A DNA stretch of 64,000 nt from Luscinia megarhynchos (Eukaryota; Chordata; Aves; Passeriformes; Turdidae), in NCBI GenBank assembly GCA_034336665.1, contig JAPFBE010000003.1, positions 61,671,352 to 61,735,351 of the forward strand, read 5' to 3'. A program made the translations under genes and the position numbers. Each line of letters begins with the position of its first letter. The first letter of the stretch is position 1. Positions 35,421 to 49,844 of this stretch are shown here, one piece after another. Below the pieces are notes generated by a model that was not told the origin of the DNA, made no database searches, and saw nothing but the letters and a program-made list of their open reading frames with translations.

Positions 35421-38088
35421 AGATATCGCTGACCCCACTGTTCAGCCGAATCCATCATCAGAGAGAGGCAGTGGCTGTTGGATTACAGCAGCCATCAGCC
35501 CGTAAACGGTGAGCTCAGCAGGCTGTGACCAGTCCTGCCACTCAGGAGGGCAGGGACCTGTAGCTGTTCTTTTTAACAGCAGGGGCTGCAAAATGAAGAG
35601 AAGAGTCTTCCTCCCTCTTTTCTCAGAGTTTCATAAGCCTAACGAGCTTAAAGTACATGTCTTGCACTTGGAATTCCTGCCTGCTACAGGATTGGAATAT
35701 CACTGTTAAAGTGATAGGTAATGTCTTACTGCTGTGAGAAGCCAGGGCTCTCAAGCCACCTTACTGGTGTTTGCATGGATTTTTAGCAGCTTCTGTTAAT
35801 TCCTTAAAATCATTCTGTAAATAGGAGTTTGTTGTCCTCATTGACTGATGATAAATTTTTAAACATGAATCAAGTGTATAATGTTCCCATTTTCCTAAAT
35901 CTGTAGATTTTTTACTGCTCCTTTTTCTAGCAGTAGCAATATTGTGGATGGGCAGATCAGTTTTATTTCTGTTGTTCACAAACCTGTGGGCAATGGCAAA
36001 TGCCCATAGTTTGCTGCTACTTCAGAAGCTAAAAGCAGTCACAGGCCCTAAAATTAATCCCATGGGAAATCAGATAAAGAAGCAGAAGTGTTTCATGCAG
36101 CAACCAAAAAGTCTGGAGGGAGGGATGGATGGAGTAGAAGATATCATTGTACCTTTACAAAAGCTGGAATGGTTTCCAAGCTGTTGCCTCAAATCCCTAG
36201 TGGACTCCAGGCTATGGTGAATTGAACATCTGTTTGGCTAAACCGTAACAGTGCTTTAAATAGTGTTTCCAATTAAAAGTTTGATCAGATGAGTGTGTGG
36301 TGGCGTTTGAAAATTGCTGAGGGCTGATAATGATCTGTTGCTCGAAACAAAGTGGGAACTGATGTTCTGGAGTGTATGAAAAAGTACAGAGCACTCCCTA
36401 CCTGCTCAGTTTTAGGTAATTTGTGTGCCTCTCCACAAGAAGCAACAGCAAGAGGTGCCCAGAAAGGAGCCAGGAAAAGTAGTCTGGTGGTATTAATCTT
36501 TCTTTCCACATCATGCCTTCCCCAGTAACAGAAATATGGGGTTCTGAATCATTGTATTGTCTTTGAGTGTCCCCAAAATTCTTCACTACTCCTACTTTTC
36601 ATATATACTCCCGAGTAGTAGATTTAGTTTTCTGATATGTAAATATGATTTGTTAAGTCTTGTGTCCTCATCTGACAAAAATGAACTTGTCAACTCCTCT
36701 AGATTACAATACCCTTCTTTGAATTGAATCCTGATTTCTCATTGCCAAAAAACCAAATTTTAGAATTTTCCATTATTTCATTATTTATAGGCATAAACTT
36801 TCCTTACAATTATTAACATGTCTTATTAGCCATTTGTTACTTTTCCAGAAATCCCAGTTGTACTTGACCAACTTCTTTTATTTCCATGAATTATAATTTT
36901 GCATTGTAAAAAGCTTCTTTGTCCTCATATCATGTCTCTTACTGCTTTTTTCTTTAAAAATTGAAAATTTTGTAGCATCATGAAATATTTATATTATCAG
37001 TGCTTTTAGTTGCCCTTGCCCTTGCCCTTCCATTGTCCAGAGTACCATGCAAGCACATCCATAAGTGATTTGTAGAGATATTAGCTTTTCCAACCTTCTG
37101 TGCATATTTTTGTTAGGAATTGTGGTGGTGTCAAATTTGAGGTATATCAAACTATAAGCCATATTCAAGTGGTATAAATATGTTTATCTCAAAGAAATAT
37201 TTTAAAGAAATAATTTATCTGATCTAAAATCACTATAATGTATTTTATGAAATTTAAACAAAATGCTAGAAACAAATACGGACAACAGTTTTTTAACAGG
37301 ATAAAGCAAGTTGACAGGTGCTCTGTTTAATCTTTTTGCTTTCCATTTTTCTTACTCATGTCTTTTGATACAAATGTGGAAATGAGGAGGGTTGTCTTGA
37401 TTTTATATTATCTAGCTAATTACCTGTTGCTAGCTTACATGATTCTGATGTTGTCTTTGGTCAGGCCTGAGCTGCAAGCTGAATATGAGATTGAGGGGAA
37501 TCTCTGCCTTGTATCAGAAAGCAACTTGTAAGGAGGAAGAGAGTGACTTTTGCTATACTGTGGAAAAAAGGTGGTTTCCTGAGTTTACCTGTGAGTGACA
37601 GGAGAGAGGGATTTATGACTCCAGGCAAGGTATGTGGGTGTAGAAGTAGTGATGTAGTATATTGTTAGGTCTGAGAATAAGTGCACATGAATGAAGAGTT
37701 TGGTATAGGTTTCAGAGAGGGGGTTTCAATATGAGTTGGAAAGATCACAGTTGGATAAATACACTGGGGTCAGTTGAAAGTCACTTTACTGGAGAACATG
37801 GCTACAGTTCTCTATCTGACTCTAGCTCATGCCACACTTGTCCTAGCTACACCCTTACCTGTTTTCTGAAACCTCAGCTTCTTCTCCAGTTCGTGCACAT
37901 GACCCTTTTAGCTGGAAAACCTGCTTTCCTGCTTACCCCAAAAACAATTATATGCAAAGGTATAAATGGTCCTATAAATCTTTTACATCTAAAGCTTGTC
38001 TTCTGTCCCACTATACTTTCTTCAGCCTCCTTCAGTCTGTGGTGTTCTGCACTGCAGATACAGACAGACAAATGAATTACAGAACGAA
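35421..38088. other. Non-coding stretch
   Basis: A moderately GC-richer start (35421-35600) may belong to the adjacent CR1 copy. Three TTGCCC units lie near 37013-37030. Short frames such as 35942-36220 have no recognisable content. Confidence 0.6.
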
Positions 38089-38582
38089 ATAATTTAGATT
38101 GGAAAAGGCCCTTAAGATCATCCAGTTAACTATAAACCTAACAGTAAAAGTCCACACTAAACTTTGTCCCTAAATGCTGTGTCCACACATCTTTTAAATG
38201 CCCTGGACAGCCTGTTCTAGTGCTTAACAACCCTCTCAGTGAAGAAATGTTTCCAAATATCCAGTCTAAGCCTTCTCTGGATCAACTTGAGGCCATTTCT
38301 TCTAGTCCTGTCACTTGTTACCTGGGAGAAGAGACTCACCCCCACCTGGCTCCATCCTCCTTTCAGGAACCTATAGAGAGTGATAAGGTCCTGCTTGAGC
38401 CTCCTTTTCTCCAGGCTGAACACCCCCAGCTCCCTCAGCTGCTTCTCAGAGGACTTGAGATCCAGACTCTTCCCAGCTCCTTGGCCCTTCTCTGATGCTA
38501 CAGCACCTCCATGGCCTTGTAGCGAGGAGCCCCAGCCTGAACACAGTGCTGGCAGCATGGCCTCACCAATGAATACAAAAGG
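38089..38582 (-). mobile_element. CR1 LINE 3' fragment (minus strand)
   Basis: The + strand holds the reverse complement of the CR1 3' region. The 3' end, with degenerate ATTCTAT-type octamers, is at about 38089-38100, followed by ttagattggaaaaggccctt and aagatcatccag. The body includes cagcctgttctagtgcttaa, cttgaggccatttcttctag, ctccttttctccaggctgaa and gcctcaccaatgaatacaaa. The fragment is about 490 bases, 5' truncated and interrupted by small deletions, as is usual for avian CR1. Open frames on either strand here are remnants or antisense of the element. Confidence 0.93.
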
Positions 38583-41500
38583 ATTCAAATGTCCCATCAT
38601 TCAAAATCTGCTGAGTGTAGATGAATTAATTTAATCCTTTCCCCCCTTCCTGTAGCATCCATAAGAAGGTGATGGAGTTTTCTCCCCATGATGATTTATG
38701 ACTTTTAGGTAATGTTTGTCTTACTGAACAGAGGAAAAAAAAGTCTTGAATTTCTAAAGCCTGGTCTTTTTGATTTGCATTTTTCTGTGATCTATGATCT
38801 TCCTAAAAATAAATTAATCCAGTGGATTATTACACCGACTGGCATTAAATTGAAGTTTATGGACAGTAGGATTGCTTTTCTTAATTATTATTTTGCAGAT
38901 CCCTGAAACATTGTTTATGAAGACTAAAGAGTCTGCAGAAAGACTGAATGCAATGTCATAGAACATCCCCTTAAATGACAGGGTTTTTTTAAAATGCAAT
39001 GGGGTTTTTTGGGCACAGGTCTTTTTATAACTCTTAAGCTTTTATTTAACAGTTTTCCTTCTCAATATTATGATTGCTTACTTACGTTTACAACTAAACA
39101 TAGCTAATGAGGTACATGATTTCTGCTCAAATTTGGAACTCAGTAATTAATAATCCTGTCACCATATGACTATACAAATAGATTATATACCAAGATCACC
39201 ATAACAATAGTAAAAAAAGCATACTTTTAGGGTAGAGGTGTTGGTTGGTTTGGGTTTTTTTCTAAGAGGGTATGTTATTTTAAAAGGAAACTATTCTTGT
39301 GTTTCTCTCTTGGTCAGATTTCTATACTGGATATAGAGATCATTCTTTTAGTTAGTCAACATTGGTCCCTAAAAATTTGCTTCACTTTTATTGTTTGTCA
39401 TATGTTATTTTATCTTTAAAGACTGCCGGAGTTCATGATTCCTGAGAAGTAACACCTTGAAGTTTTGGCACTATCTTCTCCAAAGTAAATTACACTGAGC
39501 TGGCTTCCTATTACTGTGTCAATGAGACATCAAATGTTGATAGTAGTGTGAAACAACATTTGATATTATGGCTATTAAGCTACTTGAAAAAAATACTATA
39601 CAGGTGGATTTTGTGTTTACAAGACCTGGCATTTAAAAATGTATGTCATGGTTGTAAATGTTGTAATTGTCAGGTAGTAAATGTTGTTTATGAATTGTTA
39701 CAGGAGACAAGATAGTTATATTTGTGTACAATATGCTAGTGTTAGCTCTTGTTATTTTTATCTCCTAAATATCTAATAATTAAGTGGTTTTAAATATTTA
39801 AATATATGAATAATTTTATTTGTTGAAGTATTGTATGCATCATTTAGAATGGCTATTAAAGGAGAGAAGTGGACATGCCCTTCTCATAACAGCTAAACAT
39901 GAAAATAAGGTATCAGATAATGATATAGTTCAAATTTATAAAAATCATTATGTTTTGCTGTATCAGCATAGCTCTTTACAGAATGGGGATCTCATTCTAA
40001 GGTTACAGTTATCTAAATAGATCAATTGCTGAACTTTATTCTAGTGTTTTTATATCTTTACTGGAAATAAGAGAACACAAACACTTAAAATTTAAGTTAT
40101 TGGTCTTCAGCCATGCTAAAGCTTTCAGAACTTGGTGTTTAACCCCAGGACTGGATCCATAGCTCTTTTAAATTCTGGAAATCCAGAAACTGTGCAGGTG
40201 AGTAGGAAAAAGCAAAGGAAGAAACTGAAATGGGGAGAAGGAAGTTATTCTCTTTTACAGAAGGAAAGATGAAAAAAAACTTAATGAACATAGGAGAAAT
40301 AATAGGATGAAAGAGGAGTCAGGTAAGTATTTACAGTAATATTTTTTACATAGTGCTCAGATATGTTATGCTTTGTGCTTGCATGGAAAACGGAGTGAAA
40401 CTTCAGCTTTCTAAGTGCTGTTCTGAGCTGTTCTTTAGTCATTGCCTTTTTATTTTAGCATAGTCACTTCTAAGAAAGGCTTTAAATTGACTTTCAAATC
40501 ACAAAATTCATTATCCTGCTGAAATAATGACTACCCCAATGTTTGTCTTCCCAAGTTAGCTCTTTTAAATCCACTATTAGATATGAAAAAAATCAAAACC
40601 ATTTTTAAAATATATATTTCTGTTAATTCTAGTCACTAGCATTTGGGAAAAGGCGCAAGCAGGCATGCAATAACAGTTAAGAGTGTCAGAATTTGTGTGT
40701 AGAACTTAATTGTAACAGCACTGAAATTGAAAATAGAAACTGCTAATTAACTGTTACTCAGCAGGACTAGGTAAAGTCAATCAATTCACAAGCAAATGTA
40801 GCTGTAGAACAATGGATTACTTACATTGGCATTCATTACAGGTTAGACGTCAGTGTGGATTTCATCCATAAGCTGTAATAAAATAAAATAAATCAGGAAG
40901 TGGCAAAAAAATGTTTCATTCAGTAACTTGTTCATGGATGTGCTTAGTTTTTCCATGATTCCCATAAGTATATATAGTATTATAGCAAGAGTATATGTTT
41001 AGGGAATTCCCATACTTTTTAAATTGAGCTATTAACAAATATTAATACAGTGACTATAACTGGTCTTAATGAATTACCACGCAAAAAACCCATTTAACTA
41101 CAAATATAAGGCTCCCCTGTTTTTGTACGTTCAATCAGTGGTACGCATAAAACATTTTAACTGTTCACCTGAGCAACACTTTAATGTAGCTGAACCCTGA
41201 GCTGATATATGGCATAATAACATCCCCTCGAAAAGGGGACAGAGAGTGAAAATGGGTGGGGCAGGGCGAGGTCTTATGGTGCTAGTTCACAATTAATTTT
41301 GGAATGGTAACATCTACTTTTTGGAATGTAGTGTATTAATTTCTGCTGATAGAGATAGGTCAGCGTAAGAACTATGCTATAAATTGCTATGTGATAGGGT
41401 TCCCATTCCTGTGCCATGTCTGTGTCATTGGGCAGCAATTTTTAAGGGCACCCAGTAAAGATGAACACAGAAAAACTAACATAATACTCTTCATGTTCAT

Positions 41501-44500
41501 TCTAAAAGGAAAATGAAATTAAATGCAGATAAAACTTTTAGAAGTTCTAATAAGAGACTTTTGGCCTATTTAATAGTTAAGCCCTTGCCGTTATATTGTT
41601 TTGCATTGATGTTACACTATTTCACGTTGCATGAATCCAGAATGGTTTAGATTATGTAAATTGCTCAGTGCAAAATCCTATTTCAAGTACATTTAGATTT
41701 TAAAGATCTTTTTATAATCACATTGTAACTGGCAACTCTGTGTTGTCCTCATACCAACAGTATCACGATGACTATATTCTGACATAGTCATTAGTGGAAG
41801 GCCTCTCCAGTCCCGGGACTATGTCTCTCAAACTTGCCATATTGACAAGAAGTGCCAACTGTGAGCTGTCCCTTTGGTGTCTTCCAGACCCCAGATCACT
41901 GCCCAGGAGGAAAGCTCACTTTCCCACCTAATTCTCTGATAATTTATGCTTTGGTACTGCTGTTCTGTAAGCACACAGTCTTGGATTTGCATCTGGGCTG
42001 GCAAGCTGTGAAGGTGGTATGAAGAGGTTGTTTCCACAGACCAGTTCCACACTGAAGTTTTCTGCACAGATTGGGCTGTATACCAACTTTAAAACCAGCC
42101 CTCCCCCCATGACTCTTTTATTTAATTATAGTTAATTTAAAATAACCATTATAATATGTGTCCATGACCATGACATTGGATTTCAGCATTTTTTTCATGG
42201 CAGCATTTACTGTATTTAGTAACAAATTACTGTGATATTTAGTGAATTGTGTCTTAAAGTTTGGAATAGAGAATCCCTTTTTATTTACCGCAGATAAACT
42301 GAAAGCCCAGTAGTACATAATTAGTTCTAACAGAAAAGCAAACTTCCTTTTATTTGGGTCACGCTTAATTTTTGTGCTCAGTGTAGTGCACACAAGTACT
42401 GTTCAGTAGTGATAAATATTATGCAGCACAAACCTTTTAGATGTTCTGTGCAGATTAAAGTCATTAGTAATTTTTCTTTGTTCAGATTAGAGGAAATTGA
42501 AAATATTCTGTATCTCTTATTATTTTAATCCAGATGTTTTTAGCCATAAATATTAATCTTGAAGATAAGATGCTAGCTTCATAAATACCTAGTGAATTTC
42601 ACAAAATGAATTACATTTCAAATATGTGATTCAGAGTCTGAGATTCAGACCTTAGGATAGGATGAATCGCCCTCTGGAGGTGCCCATTTTAGTTTGCTGA
42701 ATTCTCAAGAATCCTGCTCTGAACTAACTAGTTGAAACTCAAAGTTAAGTGACTGGCCTGTCACCTTCATTGAGAAATAACTCGGCATTTTATACTATAA
42801 TAGATCTTTTATTTACACCTCTAAGAATGGCTGCCTCTTCACCTTTTCTGTCAGTGCTCTTGTACTGTTTCTACTATGAATAAATTGTTGCTATTTTCTG
42901 TGTATTGTTTTTTCCTGTCCTTTTCAATCTTGTTATCTTATCTTTCCCAGATTTTTTTTCCTTTTTTTTTTTCTTTTTTTTTTTTTTCCTGACTCTTTAC
43001 AGCTGCCATCCTTTCTGAAGCTTTTCACTTGCTACCTCTCTGGCAATCCTACTTTCCATGTTGGAAGTCTTGTCCTAACTTCTGATGTGGAAGACTGCTG
43101 ACCCTTCCTTTGATGCTGATACCAGTACTTTCTTGACTGATAGTATTGTAGTGAAAACAGAAAAAAGAAGACTATGGCACTCATGAATTTTTTTATGGTT
43201 TGAAAAAGTTGTTTTCCTGCCTTCATATAAAATGTGTTGATTTCCTAATGTAATTGTAACTTAAAGGTGTTTGTAGAAATGTAAAATGAAATGTGAAGAG
43301 TATTAAATCCATATTAAAGACATAAAAGTTTAATAAAACAGCATTAGTCTTTATTTTAACAACTGAGTCCTACATGGCTCACTTGCAAAAAGGGGGTAGA
43401 CTTACAAAGTGGCATACTGGTAAAGTCTGCCTTACTAAAAGGTGAAATTTCTGTTCAGTAATTATTAAAAGGTCAAATTATTTTCTTTCTCCCTCTGGTA
43501 ATATTTTCTTGGTTTATACGTGTAAAAGATCTCTCATTCTCTTCAGTTCTGTCTTCTCCCTTTTTTTTGTTCATTTTGTTAACCTAAGTTCGCGGTTCCT
43601 TTCTACACTTGTGTGTCCTAACTCTTTTGGTCCAGTACTGATCCCTTTTTTCTCATATATTTGCATCCATTTGCCTACAATATTGTCTTGAGCATAATCA
43701 TATATACTGAAGAATATATATACTTCTAAATGCTGGATGCATCTGCTATTTTAGGACTTCCAGTAAAGCAGAGAAAAAAATTAACAACTCATAACAGCAT
43801 TTTAGGGTTTTTTTATGATACATGTGCTTTCAGAGGATCAAAGTACCTTGCCTCCTACATCAATGGAATAGTAACTATAGACAGAGATAAATATTTCTGT
43901 AAAAATAAAGACTTATGGTACTTGTTCAATATGGAATGCTAACTTAAAAAGAGCATGAATGAAACCCTGCTGTGTTCATGAATGGTATGGCAACCGTTTT
44001 CAGCTTTGTTTGCAAATAAAGAAAAATGCTATTGGATGGGAAGAGTGCTTTGTATTGAAAGCAATATGAGGAATAGAAGTTTTTGAAAAAGACAACTAAA
44101 AGGTACACCTGCATAAAATCAGGAGAATTTTTGAAAATAGTGCTCTGCTGTAGGAAGCAGAAATAGTGAATAATAGTTAATGATTTTTATGGGATAGATA
44201 CCTACATATTTCATTACGTATACTAAAAGTTCTTTAGATAATCTAAATTATTTGGATTGCAGTAAAAGGATGCCATGATAAAACATAAACAGTGATGTTC
44301 AGAACTTTTGCTTTATATGTATAAAATATTATTCTGTAGCCTCTTCTGATACCTACAATAATTGGCAATAATAATGGCACTAATAATAGCAATATACTAG
44401 AAAATTATTGGAGGTGTGAGTGAGAATGTAATTTATGGTGCCTAAAAGTTTTTAACTTTTTTTGTTTTAAGTGTAGTTTACCTGCAGGACCTTGCTTAAT

Positions 44501-46406
44501 TTTGAGGCTATTAACAAAACATCTTTGCCAGATACGTGTACTGAGCATGAGGAGGACATTACAGACAATGATTAGGAAGCAGAGGAAATTTGGAATCTCT
44601 AGAACAGTTATACCAATGAGGAGTTTGTGTTGAACAGTAGAAGCAGTAATTTTTTTGCCTAAAATTAAGTTGCATTGACTGCAACTAAGTTTGTAAAGAA
44701 AAACTATAATAAAATTATCCATAGAAAACAAAAGAATATTAAACCCCATGTGAAACCTGATGGGGCTTTCTTTAGTATATCCTCAAATGATGCACATTGA
44801 CAGCATACGGTTAAGCAATTACTGGCTGCTGAGGATTTGTCCTTTCTATTAACAATATAAAGCAATACAGATCCTGAAATAATCTGTGACTTAATACTCA
44901 TATTCATTTTACAGCAGAGTTGTTATGGACTAGGGCCTTGCTTATCATGAAAAATAATACAATTCTAACAATGGGATATTATTGTTAGAAGGAAGTACAT
45001 CAAACTGACTTAGTACAGTTTTAGAAAACTAGTTTTGAGAGTACTGTATTGGTGTAGCTTAAGTTATGAAACTATTGCTTTTTTTGATACTACTGCTAAT
45101 CTAAAATTCAGACTTGCAGTTTGATGATAAAATTTTTTTTGCACAAAACTTTTTGTATTTTTGATTTGCAACTTTTGACTGATAAAATCTTGGTTTAAAA
45201 AATCAGTCAAAATGTCTTTATTTTTAAATCTTTAGGAACAGTAAGGAAAACATACCTGGAAATACTAATAAAACAGGAAAGATATTTCAGCAAATGAGTA
45301 AGTGTAACCATAGGTAAACATTTGCCAGAAGAGAATAAAATCAAATGAATTACTACACTGAGATGTGAAAATATCCTTAATCTATAAAGTCCTGCAGGAA
45401 ATAATAATGAAAAAAATAGGGCTTTCTGTTCATAAATACAACTTAGGTACAGGTGGTCTTGAGAGATGCAATACCACCACAAATTCCAAGAATTTTCTTT
45501 GATTGCATTAGAAACAGGACTGGCTAAGACATAAATAAAATGTAACTATCCGTAGTTATATAAGGAATATAAAGTGAGGGAAACATAATTTATAAAACAA
45601 CCACCCTGCTTGCAGATTCTGCAGATCACATGGCTGGCAGACACAGAAATAATTTCACAAATGAAAATGGAAGAAGGAAAATCCATGAAGATTGTATAGA
45701 AGGTTTGATTTGTTTGACTCTCTCTAGGTTTATGAGGGTCTCGATAATTATCATATATATATATGTACAGATATTTTATATTCATATTATACTTACATAT
45801 ATTGCTATATATATGAAAATGTATGAAAAGCTGTAAAAGAGGAATCTGAGTTGTGTACAAGAGGTGCTTCAAAATAGGTTACAGGATTTTTGTATAGTAC
45901 TTAAAACAACTGGAAGAGGTAATGAGAGTTAATTCACTACTGGATCTGATAGTGATCAGGAAAAAAGGAGATACTAGATCTAAAATTAAGACCTTATGAC
46001 TGTATAATACTTCTAGTTTAATAAAAAGACCTTAAAAAGTGTAAACATACTGTGAAATCATTGACAGAAAGATGAGTTTGAAGTGTAATGGCAAAAAACC
46101 TGGTTCAGAGTAACATTGCAATAGAATAAGAGAATTCCACTGTAAAAAAAATATGTAATGATGTATAAAGTTGGAGAAAAGGAAATGGAACTGAAAAGGA
46201 GAACTTTAAACTTGCCATCATGCAAAGAAAGAACAGAAAGAGAGCTCAGACCATGTGATGCTATCTAAGAAAGCCTAATTATCCACTTAATTAGTATAAT
46301 TTCGCTAATATATTCTGAAAGTATGTGAAAATCTTAAAGGAACACAAGAAATCAGATTTTGTTCAGGTTTCTTGAGTAGTTAATTTTTTTCTTTTTTTCC
46401 CCATAG
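38583..46406. other. Long AT-rich non-coding stretch
   Basis: I see no gene. A 38-base pyrimidine tract at about 42952-42989 is followed by CTGACTCTTTACAG, a convincing 3' splice site ending at 43002, but no paired donor is evident. An AT repeat lies at 45753-45764. T/G-rich words at 39238-39262 mirror the A/C-rich blocks seen elsewhere. Confidence 0.6.
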
Positions 46407-46500
46407 AATAATACTGAATAAAAGGAAGTCTTTAGACCACTGTCTACAAATCCGGATCATTTCTTTGAAAAGATAGTTGAAGAAACAGCGAACAAAAATG
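46407..46500 (+). other. Weak candidate exon (rightward)
   Basis: The acceptor TTTTTTTCCCCATAG is strong, and the donor AAATG|GTAATT is moderate. All three frames contain stop codons, so it is at best a non-coding exon. Confidence 0.15.
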
Positions 46501-47705
46501 GTAATTGAGAATATAGAAAACTGCCTGAAAATGCGAAGGGTTCCAGATTCTGTGCCCTGTTCTGCTCACTGGAGGTAGCACAAGGTAGCTAGGATCCATT
46601 CCTGATCATAGGCTGAGCTTGCCTGCCCTAGGGAAGTCACAGTCAGCCTAATGCTGATCTGTCCTTCTGCTATACCAGCAGCTCACGTGCTCTGTGAGGG
46701 TTTGGGCCTGGCACCATATGAAGGTATCTCTCTACCAGTTTTTGGCTGCATTTAATTTGTTAGTTCACATAGAAAAGATAATGGACCACAACCCAATCAA
46801 AAGCTGGTAGCAAACTACAGCTCCCATTTTCCTGGCTTATCTTCTCTCCTGAGCCAGGGTAGCCTCATTTGTACTGCATATTAGAAGCTTCCCTAACCCA
46901 TGCTATTCCTCAAATCCTGCAGTATTTTACCTGAGTGCTTGTTGGCCTCAGCCAAAAGCATACCAAAGAGCAGGCTAACAGTTAAAGGGCCTGGATTATC
47001 ACATGGTAGAGCTCAAATATGTGCCTGAGCCCCCTTCAGCTCAGTAACATAGATGTAACCTTAGGAACTACATCCAGTTGAGAGTAATTACAACTGTACT
47101 AGCTTGCTCTAACTAAAAAATGCAATGGCATGAAAACCAGTAACCTTACAGACTACTATTTCTTGACCAGAAATGTCAATTAATGTATTACATTTGAATA
47201 TAATATGTGACAATTAAAAGGGAAGAAACTATAGAAAATCTGAAAAATGGGCAATTTAAGAAAGTCACAGGACAATAGAGGGGAAAACAGTACTTATCTG
47301 ATGTGAAAGTGTTTTAACATGGAAACTTGAAAGCCCATTAGATGACTGAATATTCTTTTCAAGGTAAGCAAGGTTCCAGTAAAGAACTCAGCATAGGACC
47401 ATTTCGGTAAATAGATTTAGTTCAATATTAAAATGCAGTTTGGGTCCCTTCTACTTTGTAGGATAAAAGCCTGAAATATGTTTGTGGTATTTTATATCTG
47501 AGACTTTTGAGAAAGATGTGATGTTGAAGTGAGCATGCTTCAATATAAAATAGTCACCTCATCATGCACAAGGTGGGGTAAGGGCTCTACTGAATATTTA
47601 TACAGTTGTCAAAAAAGCCTGTATACAGTAATGTCTTGGAATAAGTGCAATCTCTGTGTTACTTGGACAGGTGTTCAGTATGTGATATAATTACCATTAG
47701 GTTCC

Positions 47706-47731
47706 AGGTCACCATTTGACCTGTGAGGTCA
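47706..47731. promoter_or_regulatory. Triple nuclear-receptor half-site
   Basis: AGGTCA (47706-47711), TGACCT (47717-47722) and AGGTCA (47726-47731) are three exact half-sites. The first pair is an inverted repeat with 5-base spacing. The second pair is an everted repeat with 3-base spacing. The first and third form a direct repeat with 14-base spacing. Function is unproven. Confidence 0.45.
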
Positions 47732-49824
47732 CCAGTTATTTCCATGATAATTTCTGATTTTACAGGTTGTAGAAAACTATGTGCATGAAAAGCTGCACAA
47801 AAAGGGAAATGAAATTACTTTCATAGACTACTTTGTGACCTGGAATTAACTGCTTAAGTCTGAAGACAGAAAATAAAAAAGGAAAGGAAAATGTGGCACA
47901 TCAGACGGTGCTGGAACATGATCAATTAGCATTCAGCTGAGTATTGTCTTTTAAGTCACTTAGAGGTAAAGAGAAGAAATAAACTGCTCAAATAAAAACA
48001 AATACAGATTCTGAAAATGGTCAGCTACACTGGTGAGTCCTGAGGACATAAAGTACATAAATGAAAGAAACTAGGCAAAATTGTAGGGTGCTGAGAAAAT
48101 AGCCAAGAGTTCCAGAAGATTAGGAGTAGAGATTTGGAAACAGTTCTTATTATGAAATTATTCCTAATGGAACACTAGTAAGAAAACAGAATATCATAAG
48201 AACGATTCAGCATGAATTTGCCTGTAGATTTAGCATTTGGAGAAGTTGTTCTGCAGAAACGCAGGCAGCTTTTCTGAAGGAACAAACCGGCCATTCTGGC
48301 TTTACCATGTTGCCATCAAACAGATGTGCAACACAGTGGGAACTGCATAATGAAAAATCTCTTTTGTAGTATAAATGTATGGATATGTACATTTGGCTTG
48401 CTTTACATCAGTAGGATTATGTTTTTGCCAGAAACTACATTAAAAGAAGGAAGAGAATATCAATTAAGAATATAAGAAACTGGAATTAGATGCACATAGA
48501 TAGAGAATAACATAAAGCAAATCTGTCACACATGTTACTTACCTAGCTGAATAAAAATAAGCTTTCTTATAATGACCTTGTATTTTGGAAACGCAGGTGA
48601 ATGATAAAAAATTACAATACTGTGATGCCCTTGAGTATAGGCAGCCGAACAAAATATTTGAAGTTATTCACTTCTCTCTGGAGTACATTATATATATGCT
48701 AAACCTAATTCTGAACTGCCAGAACTGGTAGTTCCTGTTTTGAGGAAAGGAATTGCTTTAATATTTCTGTGAAGAGAGATTCTGAAAAATCTTATGGCAG
48801 ATAGGACAGGTCTGCTAGATAAGTCTTCATAGACTGCTTCTCTCTTCATGGTGATTACGTTCCGTGCCCATAATTTCTGCTTAAATAATCTCTTGTTGAA
48901 GGATTGCCTGTCTATGTTTCCTAAGAAAGTGGGAGGAAATAGTTTTTAGGAGCTGCTGGAAGCTGAACTGAAGTATGGGAAGGAGGAGATAACTGCATTC
49001 AGAAGTTTGGTTGAAGGGTAGAGGCTTTTCTGGAGATGAGATGGGGTGGCTCTGAGCAGGAAATGTGGTGCTGCAAGGAGTCCTTCAGTCAATTTACCAA
49101 TTTAGCCTGTTGAGAACACACTTAGGTATCAGGGATATTTTGCCCATTGATAGATTAGCTAGATTACAAAGAACAACTACTACATTTCAGAAATTCATTA
49201 TGAAAGTACCCTATGAATAAACTCTATGAATAATAAAAAGCAAAACCAAACTGTAGAAACCACTTCTGAGAAGAACTCTCATATGTGATTATGGTATAGT
49301 TGCATAGTCTGCACAAGTGAAGTAGAGCAAAGAAATGGAAAATCTGGGCTAAATGTCATAAACTGCTCTGCAGTTTATCACTTCTTCTCCCTCTCCCCTC
49401 TCCTCCTCCACCCCAAGGAAATAATTTGAAGATTCCTGGAATAAACTATCTATGGTTAAAAAAAAAAGTAAGGAGACTGGATTCTCTAGAGGCAGGCATT
49501 TGGGAATAAATGTGAATACAGATAGTTGCTGCAGAATTCTTAAATCCTTTGTTTTACTTTTCTTGGTCACAATATTTCTTCTTCATTCACTCAAAAGTCA
49601 TTGAAAATGATACAAAATGTGGCATATTTTTGCCACAAACTACTAGTAGTTGTGTAATCATCGAAAAGAGATTCTTAGTGTACTTTAACTACCAACATCC
49701 TTCTAACTGGATTTCAGCAGCCATTACTAATTTTGAGACAATAGAGAGAGATACAGGCTCTGAGTCAAATGTTCCTTCTATTATGCTTGATTCTCAAAGA
49801 AGAACTGGATTTATGCCTGTCTGT

Positions 49825-49844
49825 CCATCCATCCATCCATCCAT
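49825..49844 (+). repeat. (CCAT)5 microsatellite
   Basis: Five perfect tandem CCAT units, preceded by CTGT words. Confidence 0.95.

Noticed and set aside
36115..36140. Short GGAT/GGAG-type repeats
   Set aside because: Too few and imperfect units to call a microsatellite.
38217..38634. Open frames of 84-127 codons on both strands
   Set aside because: They lie within the CR1 3' fragment. The minus frame is the decayed LINE reading frame and the plus frames are its antisense.
39238..39262. Telomere-like TTGGTTTGGGTTTT words
   Set aside because: No TTAGGG array is present. It fits the T/G-rich low-complexity pattern seen elsewhere in the window.
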